This document shows, piece after piece, positions 1-6,563 of a stretch of 26,357 nucleotides of DNA; the stretch's first letter is position 1; the number at the start of each line of letters is the position of its first letter. Made by a program: the position numbers and the translations under genes. The DNA comes from UBA6136 sp044351045. GTDB taxonomy: Bacteria > Pseudomonadota > Gammaproteobacteria > Methylococcales > Methylococcaceae. Under the pieces are notes generated by a model, which saw nothing but the letters and a program-made list of their open reading frames with translations, searched no databases and was not told the DNA's origin. The stretch is from positions 1 through 26,357 of the forward strand of contig JBILGM010000102.1 in the NCBI GenBank assembly GCA_044351045.1, given 5' to 3'.

Positions 1-1
1 T

Positions 2-67
2 ATCAGCCGGGCCGTCGACGGTGTTCTTGTCCCGTACCTCGCCAACGTCCGAGCCGAAGGAACTTGA
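2..67 (+). CDS. C-terminal end of an unidentified protein (partial)
   Basis: An open frame enters from the left edge and ends at TGA 65-67, giving 21 residues that finish ...YLANVRAEGT. It has the same codon character as the genes that follow, and the next gene starts 31 bases downstream, so it is probably the upstream member of the same operon. Too little is present to name a family. Confidence 0.45.
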   Translation: MSRAVDGVLVPYLANVRAEGT

Positions 68-97
68 TACGCCTGCGCATGATGAAAAGGAATCTAC

Positions 98-334
98 ATG
101 AAGAAGATGACCCTCATTTCCTTGATCGCCCTGACCGCGTTCGCCTCGGCGGCTGCTTGGTGGGCATTCCATTCGGCACCGAAGAAGCCCAAGTACGAAA
201 TCGTCAAGCTGGAAGACACACCCACAGTCCAGCCATTTCAGGAACAGGGGTCATCTGATCAGGCCGCATTTGAGGATGCGCTTATAAAAGCTTTCGAAGC
301 AGAAGCCAAAAACCGACAGGGGGCACGGCCATGA
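98..334 (+). CDS. small membrane-anchored or secreted protein, unknown function
   Basis: This 78-residue protein starts MKKMTLISLIALTAF: two lysines and then a hydrophobic segment (about residues 5-25) fit a signal peptide or a single N-terminal membrane anchor. The rest is short, charged and rich in Lys and Glu, so it would lie in the periplasm. The start at 98 is supported by AAGGAA about 8 bases upstream. Its stop overlaps the next start in an ATGA (331-334), so the two are translationally coupled. I do not recognise the family. A role in the cell envelope or in conjugative transfer is possible from the context but is not shown. Confidence 0.7.
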   Translation: MKKMTLISLIALTAFASAAAWWAFHSAPKKPKYEIVKLEDTPTVQPFQEQGSSDQAAFEDALIKAFEAEAKNRQGARP

Positions 335-675
335 AAAGATACACCATACCGCTTTTGTTCCTCTGGTCCGGGGCCAAAGCCGATACCTTTATTGCTCCAA
401 CCATCCCAGGCTCGGATGCCCGCGACTTCGGGGCACCTGGCTATGTGATCTCCCGCGAGCCGCTGGTCGGCAGAACGACCATCACGCCCACCATTGTCGG
501 TAACCGGGCACCCGATCTGTCGGCACCCAGGGTGGTCATTGATGGCGATGTGGCCTATCGCACCATCCCCGGCACCAATGCGCGGGACTACAGCGAGCCA
601 GGGTATCGGATTGAACCCAGCATGGGACGGCCGAAAGCAGATATTCCGCGCTTTCGGGTTTTTGCCGATGAATGA
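331..675 (+). CDS. secreted protein with three internal repeats, unknown function
   Basis: This 114-residue protein has a Sec-type signal peptide (MKRYTIPLLFLWSGAKA, probable cleavage after Ala17). The mature part contains three copies of an 18-residue unit at residues 23-40, 53-70 and 77-94, with consensus TIxGxxARDxxxPGYxI. Units one and three are closest to each other, and unit two has diverged (RAPDLSAPR). The gene overlaps its upstream neighbour and the next small gene by 4 bases each, so all three are probably made together. The repeats suggest a small periplasmic or surface binding module. I know of no named family for it, and a function cannot be assigned from sequence alone. Confidence 0.75.
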   Translation: MKRYTIPLLFLWSGAKADTFIAPTIPGSDARDFGAPGYVISREPLVGRTTITPTIVGNRAPDLSAPRVVIDGDVAYRTIPGTNARDYSEPGYRIEPSMGRPKADIPRFRVFADE

Positions 676-803
676 CTTACAGCATCCTTGCCCCGGCAAG
701 CCGCCCGGTGGTCGATGTGGGGCCTTTACCCGATGACCATCACGAACCCATGTCCGAACGCGGGATTACCGTGAACGAATTAATAATGACAACAAATCCT
801 TGA
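672..803 (+). CDS. 43-residue protein, unknown function
   Basis: The ATG at 672-674 overlaps the upstream stop as ATGA, and the frame stays open to TGA 801-803, giving MTYSILAPAS... and ending ...ELIMTTNP. The chain of ATGA overlaps (331, 672) argues that this is a real coupled gene. The product is soluble and acidic in the middle (DDHHEP), with no membrane segment. It could instead be the surviving N-terminus of a longer gene truncated near 800, because the frame closes just before an unrelated gene with its own ribosome binding site. Confidence 0.5.
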   Translation: MTYSILAPASRPVVDVGPLPDDHHEPMSERGITVNELIMTTNP

Positions 804-813
804 GGGGGTAACT

Positions 814-1761
814 ATGGTGTTCTGGAGGAAAAATAAGGACGGTTCGGCTCCACTGGGCGTTCGCCTTGAGGATCTTCAGGGTCTGCTTGCGCCAACAACC
901 ATTAAGACCCGCCTTGCGAACGACACTCTGTACGCGAGGAGCGACAACTACGAGACGGTGATCAAAGTCGTCCCGCCAACCCGGTCGGAACCCGAGGACG
1001 ACTCCATCAAAGCCGTCATTTTGCTGACCACCGATTTACCGAAGGAGCTGAGCACGATTCTCGCGTCGCCAGAAATGATGTCGATGGCAAATTCCTTCGC
1101 CGGTCTGGGCGCCCTGTGTCGGGACGGTGAGCGGGTTTATGTTGGATCGCGGTTGACGATTTATGAATCCCCAGACGCATGGGCCAATTTGGAACTGCCA
1201 TTATTGCTTTTTGCGACGCTGAGTTCTGTGGAGGCCATCATCGGTGCTCTGCTCAGGGCGATGAACGAGGAACCAGCGAGGAATAGTGCAGCCTCGAACT
1301 GGACCGAGTCCGACTTTCAACAGGTGGACAAGTACTTGTCGAGAATGTGTGTCTGCACAACGGGTGGGTTGGGGTTTACCGCTGAATTCGGGTTGAGCGA
1401 TGGAGCGGTCAGTGCGGCCTCCGGCCATGTCGATACCGCCTTGTTCCAGTTATTGGCCGAGGAGTCTCATCCCGAGTTGGGTAATGGTCTCACCAGCTTG
1501 CTGCAAATGCCGCACGCATTTGACGATCATGAGCAACTCCTGCAGGCCTGTGAGCAGATGAATGGGCTGGAAATGGCGCCAGTTGGGTTGCCGCCGCACT
1601 TTGGTGCCTGGTGTCCTGGGCGAAGCGGTATCAATCCGGCATACGTCAGCTTCTATCCAAATGCCCTGCACAGTGTTGACGGTCTGGCCGTCAATGCCGC
1701 GATTTGGGCGATGAATCGTGCGCAGTGGGCAAACGAAATCCTTGACGAAATCTGGGAATAG
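814..1761 (+). CDS. hypothetical protein, 315 residues
   Basis: An unrecognised soluble protein. The start at 814 has a strong GAGGGGG Shine-Dalgarno sequence 6-8 bases upstream, which indicates independent and efficient translation. The N-terminus is basic (MVFWRKNKDG) and the rest mildly acidic. A leucine-rich stretch near residues 129-145 (LELPLLLFATLSS...) looks like a buried helix rather than a membrane span. No catalytic motif is apparent. It follows the secreted-protein cluster after 10 bases and precedes a 60-codon gene, and is probably element cargo. It could be an effector, an immunity protein or a structural accessory; none of these is supported by a motif. Confidence 0.7.
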   Translation: MVFWRKNKDGSAPLGVRLEDLQGLLAPTTIKTRLANDTLYARSDNYETVIKVVPPTRSEPEDDSIKAVILLTTDLPKELSTILASPEMMSMANSFAGLGALCRDGERVYVGSRLTIYESPDAWANLELPLLLFATLSSVEAIIGALLRAMNEEPARNSAASNWTESDFQQVDKYLSRMCVCTTGGLGFTAEFGLSDGAVSAASGHVDTALFQLLAEESHPELGNGLTSLLQMPHAFDDHEQLLQACEQMNGLEMAPVGLPPHFGAWCPGRSGINPAYVSFYPNALHSVDGLAVNAAIWAMNRAQWANEILDEIWE

Positions 1762-1807
1762 ATCGGCGTTTGCATCACGTCGTCGCGCCATCAAAGGTAG
1801 CCAGGCC

Positions 1808-1990
1808 ATGAATCAGGCTAGGGAAATATCCAATCAGGACGACGAGGCCGAGATAGTTGACAGTTCTTTCATGGTCATGATTGACCGGAAGATCGTGCTG
1901 AAGGGGAATCTAGATCTCAGTCCTAAAGGCATGAAGTCTCGCGCCTGGCAGGGGCCGCAATCTCCGCGTGGCCAGGTGCAGGGACAATGA
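1808..1990 (+). CDS. 60-residue hypothetical protein
   Basis: The ATG at 1808 opens a frame to TGA 1988-1990, beginning MNQAREISNQDDEAE. The frame is also open further upstream with an ATG at 1718, but that start lies inside the 315-residue gene and would add 30 low-complexity Arg/Ser/Lys residues, so the later start is preferred. The product has an acidic N-terminal third and a basic, Gly/Gln-rich tail. No family is recognised. Confidence 0.45.
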   Translation: MNQAREISNQDDEAEIVDSSFMVMIDRKIVLKGNLDLSPKGMKSRAWQGPQSPRGQVQGQ

Positions 1991-2098
1991 CTAGATCCGC
2001 ACTTCCTCTACTTTGGTAATCAGTGGACAATTGGAAGATACTCGAGGCCCTTAGTCTCGTTATTTTTGTGGCCATTGCACATTTAATCGGACCCTGTC
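1991..2098 (+). promoter_or_regulatory. probable promoter region of the defence operon
   Basis: This 108-base gap precedes the first gene of the long co-directional defence operon and is locally richer in A+T than the genes around it. It holds TTGGAA at 2031-2036 and TGGACA at 2024-2029, either of which could serve as a -35 box, but I see no convincing -10 box at standard spacing. There is no clear Shine-Dalgarno sequence before the ATG at 2099. A promoter here is inferred mainly from position. Confidence 0.3.
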
Positions 2099-5000
2099 AT
2101 GAGCCTCCAAGCCCTCTGTAAACCCCGTCCGTCCGTCTTTGCGGCGGATCGTCGCGCCACGGTGCTCAATCTCGACACCTTCCTGGAAGGCAAGGTCAAC
2201 GGGACCGAATTCTTCGAAGAGAATTACTTCACCAACGGCATGCTCACCCTAGTGGATAGAGCTTTTCGGCATCTGGGCGGTGAAGGGGCGGGATCTTCCG
2301 TTTTCCTGCTGTCGCAAGCCATGGGTGGCGGTAAAACACACAGCATGATCGCGTTGGGTCTGCTGGCCAAGGACCCCGTTCTTCGTCGGTCGGTGCTCGG
2401 TAATGACAATCCGGCCCCTAACCTGGGCCGCTGCCGGGTGATCGGCTTCAACGGCCGCAAAACCGATGCAGCGGGAGGAGTGTGGGGATCGTTAGCCGAG
2501 CAACTGGGTAAGGGCGAACAATTTGCCCGCTATGTTTCACCTCTCCTCAGCGCGCCGGGGCCGGAAGCGTGGAAGCAGCTTCTGGGTGGTGATCCGCTGG
2601 TGTTGTTCCTGGACGAGCTACCACCCTATCTGGAATACGCCGTCTCGGTTCCTGCCGGTAGTGCCGATCTGGGTGTCGTGACGACCGCCGCTCTTGCCAA
2701 TCTGTTCGTGGCGGTCGCTGATATGGACAACGTCTGCCTGGTTGTCTCCGATCTGGCCGGCACCAATTTCACGATAGGGCAAGACAAACTCCAGGCCGCC
2801 CTAGATCGCGCCGTCCAGAACATTCAGGCCGAAGCACGCCGTATCGCGGTACCCATCACCCCGGTGAATCCCAACGGCGACGAGCTGTACCACATCCTTC
2901 GCAAGCGATTGTTCGAGCAGGTTGCGCCCGAGGCCGATATTCAACAGGTGGCGAGCGCCTACCGCGAAGCGTTGCGCGAGGCTGCCAACATGGGGCTTAC
3001 CTCGACCACGCCTGAAGGCATGTACACCCGCGTCCTAGACGCCTACCCGTTTCACCCCGACTTACGCGAACTGGTCGGCAAGTTCAAGGAAAACGAAGGC
3101 TTCCAGCAAACCCGTGGCGTCATCCGGCTGATGCAGATGATCGTCGCCAACCTCTGGCACTCGCAGAGGGCCGCAGCGATCGACCTCATTCATCCCTACG
3201 ACCTTGACCTGAATGTGGATGAAATCGCCTCGGAGATCCGCACCATCAATCCGTCGTTGAGCGAAGCCATCGCTCACGATATTGCCCATGGGGGCGATGC
3301 CGAGTCCGAGCAGATTGACGGCAGCAACGGCAATCATGATGCCTCCGAAGCGGCTCGTCTGATTTTGGTCGCGTCGCTCTCGACGACCCCCGGTGCGATT
3401 CACGGCCTGCGCGAGTATCAGCTGGTCGATTGCCTGCAGCGACCCGGCCGCGACCTGTCGACCTTCAAGGCCAACGTTCTCGACAAGCTGGCCACGCGTG
3501 CCTGGTACCTTCACAACTCGCAGGACGGCCGACTGTTCTTCAAGAATCAGCAGAACTTGGCCGCCAAGCTGCGCTCCACGGCCCAGTCGTTGCACAACGA
3601 AACGGTCGACCGGATGCTACGCGAGCATCTCGAAGCCTACTTTGCCGCCTCCCTGCGCGACTGCTATCAGGTGGTCAAAGTGTTGCCGCCGCTCGACGAA
3701 GTGCAGCTGGAACAGGAAAAGACCACCCTGGTCATTGTCCGACCGGGCGGCCAGGCCAACCAACTGCCAATCTCTGCTGACTGGCAGGCGTGGTGGGACC
3801 AGCAACAATACAAGAACCGGGTACTGTTCCTGTCCGGAACCCGCGACACCTTCCAGAAAGTGCTTGATGCCGCGCGCCAGTCGCGCGCGCTACAGAGTAT
3901 CGAGGACGAACTACGGGCCGAAAACACGCCGGCCGGCGATCCGCAGTGGAGCGCGCTCGACGCCCTGCGCGACCGCATCGGTCTCCAATTTTCGTCGGCA
4001 CTGAAGGAAGCCTTCGATCAGATCGTCTACGCATCGATCAATAGCGCGCTGCGGGCTACCGGCATCGACCTCGCTTTTGCCGGTAATCAGCACGGCGAAG
4101 CCACCCTCCGTCACACGCTGGAAGGGGCGCAAAAGTTCACCACCAAAGTGGATGACGACAGTTTCCGCAGCCGCGCCGAAAGTCGTCTGTTCGGCTCTCC
4201 TGACAGCAAGGTAGTGCTATGGTCCGACTTCAAACGAGCAGCTGCGGTTTCCACGAATTGGCCTCTGCATAAACCCTCGGCCCTCGACGACCTAAAGGCT
4301 GACTGTGTTCGTCGCGGACTCTGGCGCGAAGAGGGTAATCACATCCGTCGGGGGCCGTTCCCGCCGCCGGCACCGGAAGTTTCGCTGCGTGAGCTATCGG
4401 TAGAGGAAGAGGGCGAAGGCTATACCTATCTGAAGTTGGAACCCTTGCATGCACCGTCACTGGTGTTCGAAACCGGTGATGCCGAACCCACCGCCGCGTC
4501 GAGTCCGGTCCCGACGCCGACCCGCTTCGAGGCCAAGGGCTTGCGTTACCGCTTCATGGCGACTGATCCCGACGACCCGACCCGCGTCAGTCCCATCAAG
4601 GAATGGTCGCCGACGCTGCGTCTGAGGTATCAGCGGTCGGACCGGGGCGATCACCATGAAATCGAGCTACTGGCTCTGCCGAAAGCTAATGGTATCGAGA
4701 TCCGCTACACCACCGACGGCTCCTCGCCGACCGGCACTAGCGCCGCAATCTATGACGGCGTGTTCCGCGTGCCGGACAACTGCCGCATTGTTTGCGCGAT
4801 CGCGGTATGTGCTGCCTACGGTCTGAATTCGGAAACCCTGCGGATCGATATCCCCCAACCTGGCACTGGTCCTCAAATTGATGTCACGCGTCCCGCACGC
4901 TGGACCCAGCAGACCAAGCTGGATGATGCTGGAGCGGTTTGGAATTTCCTCCTTCGGCTTGAAGGCGCATCAGGTGTCATCGCCCACGACATCAGTCTGA

Positions 5001-5227
5001 CGGCGGAAAGCGCCGATGGCCGTCAGAATATCGACTATGCCGGCTCGCTGGAGTCGGGTTATGACGCCTCCGCCGCGCAAGAATTAGCTAAGCAGTTGCA
5101 GGCCATCGTCAGCGAAGGCGGGCTGCGCATGATTGTCGGTAGTTTGGCGTTTCCGACTGGCCAGGCGTTACTCGACTGGTTGCGGGAAACCAACCAGACC
5201 TTCAACCCGGGCAAGGTGCGTCAATAA
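2099..5227 (+). CDS. anti-phage-associated DUF499-family ATPase
   Basis: This 1042-residue P-loop ATPase of the DUF499 type opens the defence operon. The Walker A is AMGGGKTHS (residues 74-82), preceded by the hydrophobic strand SSVFLLSQ. The Walker B is LVLFLDELPPYLEY (167-180), with Asp172-Glu173 as the Mg/hydrolysis pair. The fold continues through a long helical region. Near residues 865-890 is a YTTDGSSPT...YDG segment that resembles the chitobiase/hexosaminidase C-terminal (CHB_HEX_C) beta fold. DUF499 proteins are large ATPases that repeatedly occur beside DUF1156 methylases and DUF3780 proteins in anti-phage loci. The likely role is the ATP-driven motor or sensor of the complex, but its substrate is unknown. 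The DUF3780 gene begins 3 bases after its stop. Family call is confident; mechanism is inferred. Confidence 0.85.
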   Translation: MSLQALCKPRPSVFAADRRATVLNLDTFLEGKVNGTEFFEENYFTNGMLTLVDRAFRHLGGEGAGSSVFLLSQAMGGGKTHSMIALGLLAKDPVLRRSVLGNDNPAPNLGRCRVIGFNGRKTDAAGGVWGSLAEQLGKGEQFARYVSPLLSAPGPEAWKQLLGGDPLVLFLDELPPYLEYAVSVPAGSADLGVVTTAALANLFVAVADMDNVCLVVSDLAGTNFTIGQDKLQAALDRAVQNIQAEARRIAVPITPVNPNGDELYHILRKRLFEQVAPEADIQQVASAYREALREAANMGLTSTTPEGMYTRVLDAYPFHPDLRELVGKFKENEGFQQTRGVIRLMQMIVANLWHSQRAAAIDLIHPYDLDLNVDEIASEIRTINPSLSEAIAHDIAHGGDAESEQIDGSNGNHDASEAARLILVASLSTTPGAIHGLREYQLVDCLQRPGRDLSTFKANVLDKLATRAWYLHNSQDGRLFFKNQQNLAAKLRSTAQSLHNETVDRMLREHLEAYFAASLRDCYQVVKVLPPLDEVQLEQEKTTLVIVRPGGQANQLPISADWQAWWDQQQYKNRVLFLSGTRDTFQKVLDAARQSRALQSIEDELRAENTPAGDPQWSALDALRDRIGLQFSSALKEAFDQIVYASINSALRATGIDLAFAGNQHGEATLRHTLEGAQKFTTKVDDDSFRSRAESRLFGSPDSKVVLWSDFKRAAAVSTNWPLHKPSALDDLKADCVRRGLWREEGNHIRRGPFPPPAPEVSLRELSVEEEGEGYTYLKLEPLHAPSLVFETGDAEPTAASSPVPTPTRFEAKGLRYRFMATDPDDPTRVSPIKEWSPTLRLRYQRSDRGDHHEIELLALPKANGIEIRYTTDGSSPTGTSAAIYDGVFRVPDNCRIVCAIAVCAAYGLNSETLRIDIPQPGTGPQIDVTRPARWTQQTKLDDAGAVWNFLLRLEGASGVIAHDISLTAESADGRQNIDYAGSLESGYDASAAQELAKQLQAIVSEGGLRMIVGSLAFPTGQALLDWLRETNQTFNPGKVRQ

Positions 5228-5230
5228 GCC

Positions 5231-5854
5231 ATGGCCCGCGCTCCTGCTTCATCCCGCAAGGTCGCCGGCCTGGGCTTTTTGCCGGATGAAGCCCGGCATG
5301 GCTTCTTGATCGACATTCCCAAGGGTAGCGCCGCCGACGCGATGGTCTGCATCACCGAACATCGGGGTGACGATCTCGACGCACTCGGCGCCCGCACCGT
5401 GGCACCGCCGTCGCCCAACGACCCGGCCCTGCGCGTCATTATCGACCGCGCCCGCTGGTTGGCCCTAGCGCCAGCGTTCTGGGACGAGGCCAATCGTCGG
5501 CTGCGCGCCAATGGGCTGCCGATCGCCAAATTCCAGAAGAATCCTGCCAGACCGGTCCCCGTCCACCCGTCATTGGGCAAGGAATTGTGCGTGCTCTGTT
5601 GGGCGGTTGAAAACGCGGCACTCGACGACATTCCCAATGCCTTGAAGAACTGGGAAGCATTGGCGCCGGAGGAGCGTTGGTGGCTTTACACCATGACCGT
5701 GGCCACCACCGGTCAAGCCATGCAGAAAGGCATTGGCTGGCGCAAAGCGCTGCGGGCCGCGCTGGCGGATAATCCTTTTGTGAAAGGTGAGGGGCTGTCG
5801 CCCAAGACCCGGAGAGAATTACTCGGGCATGGCCAACTGTCCCTGGCCTTGTAG
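5231..5854 (+). CDS. anti-phage-associated DUF3780 protein
   Basis: This 207-residue protein matches my recollection of the DUF3780 family: an N-terminal GFLPDEARHGFLIDIP segment, a central WLALAPAFWDEANRRL helix and a tryptophan-rich ERWWLYTMTVATTG stretch, followed by GIGWRKALRAALADNPF. No nuclease or nucleotide-binding motif is visible, so it is probably a structural or adaptor subunit. It starts 3 bases after the DUF499 stop, which implies co-translation and perhaps a stoichiometric partnership with that ATPase. The family is known only from defence-type loci of this kind, and its biochemistry is undescribed as far as I know. The length is intact. Confidence 0.8.
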   Translation: MARAPASSRKVAGLGFLPDEARHGFLIDIPKGSAADAMVCITEHRGDDLDALGARTVAPPSPNDPALRVIIDRARWLALAPAFWDEANRRLRANGLPIAKFQKNPARPVPVHPSLGKELCVLCWAVENAALDDIPNALKNWEALAPEERWWLYTMTVATTGQAMQKGIGWRKALRAALADNPFVKGEGLSPKTRRELLGHGQLSLAL

Positions 5855-5891
5855 GTTTGGGTAAGTGATTCTTGAGAGACAGTAACTGAGC

Positions 5892-6335
5892 ATGCTGATT
5901 TATCTGGATTTGTGTTGTTTCAACCGGCCCTATGATGACCAGACACAGGTTCGGATTCGTCTGGAAACCGAAGCCAAGCTGGTCCTGCAGGACAAGGTCC
6001 GTACCGGTGCCTGTCGACTGCTGTGGTCCGCAGTGCTCGATCTGGAAAACTCAAAAAATCCCTACCTTGAGCATATGCAGGCGATTGCGCAATGGCGCGG
6101 ACTGGCCGCCGATCACATCATGGCTGGCCCTGAAGTAATTGCGATGGCTGAAAAGCTACTGAACCAGGGTATTCATGAATTTGACGCCTTGCATGTGGCC
6201 AGCGCCTTGGTGGGCCGGGCCGACATCTTTGTGACCACCGATGATCGCCTCCTCAGGCGCTTGCGGATATTGAAGGACATCAAGGCGATGTTCCCAGCCG
6301 ATGCGCTGGCTTTAATGGAGAACTGGTATGAATAA
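5892..6335 (+). CDS. PIN-domain ribonuclease toxin-like protein
   Basis: This 147-residue protein has the PIN fold signature. The first acidic residue is in LIYLDLCC (Asp6). Further conserved acids are Glu52, Asp98 in EFDALHVASAL, and Asp117/Asp118 in VTTDDRLLRR. The N-terminal DLCCFNRPYDDQ pattern marks a recognisable PIN subfamily that is usually paired with a small downstream gene. PIN toxins are Mg-dependent RNases, often cleaving tRNA or mRNA. The gene sits 37 bases after DUF3780 with its own weak GAGAG ribosome binding site, and its end overlaps the next start by 8 bases. It is the toxin of a candidate toxin-antitoxin pair inside the defence operon; all four acidic positions are present, so it is probably active. 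Confidence 0.8.
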   Translation: MLIYLDLCCFNRPYDDQTQVRIRLETEAKLVLQDKVRTGACRLLWSAVLDLENSKNPYLEHMQAIAQWRGLAADHIMAGPEVIAMAEKLLNQGIHEFDALHVASALVGRADIFVTTDDRLLRRLRILKDIKAMFPADALALMENWYE

Positions 6336-6558
6336 CGAGACAGAAATCCGGATGAAGGGCATGCAGGCGCTCATCGGCGCGCTGGGGTTGGTGGATGCCG
6401 AGCGCTTCATGGCCGCCGCCTCGCGCGACCGATTCAACTACACCGAATGGCGTCGTCTGGGTTTGCCAAGTCTGGGCTTGCGCGAACTGGCCGACGAAGC
6501 CAACCGCGTCAGTGCAGAGTGGGAGGCCAAATCGACGCAGCCCAAACCGTTCGCCTAA
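6328..6558 (+). CDS. small antitoxin-like partner of the PIN protein
   Basis: This 76-residue helical protein (MNNETEIRMKGMQALIGALGLVDAERF...) begins inside the last codons of the PIN gene (8-base overlap), so it is translationally coupled to it. The AEIR-x-KGxxALxxALGxVDxxRF pattern is one I associate with small genes following this PIN subfamily. It is presumed to bind and silence the toxin. The toxin-first order is the reverse of most VapBC pairs. No DNA-binding ribbon-helix-helix or AbrB motif is obvious, so autoregulation cannot be read from the sequence. The next gene starts 6 bases after its stop. Confidence 0.65.
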   Translation: MNNETEIRMKGMQALIGALGLVDAERFMAAASRDRFNYTEWRRLGLPSLGLRELADEANRVSAEWEAKSTQPKPFA

Positions 6559-6563
6559 CCGCC

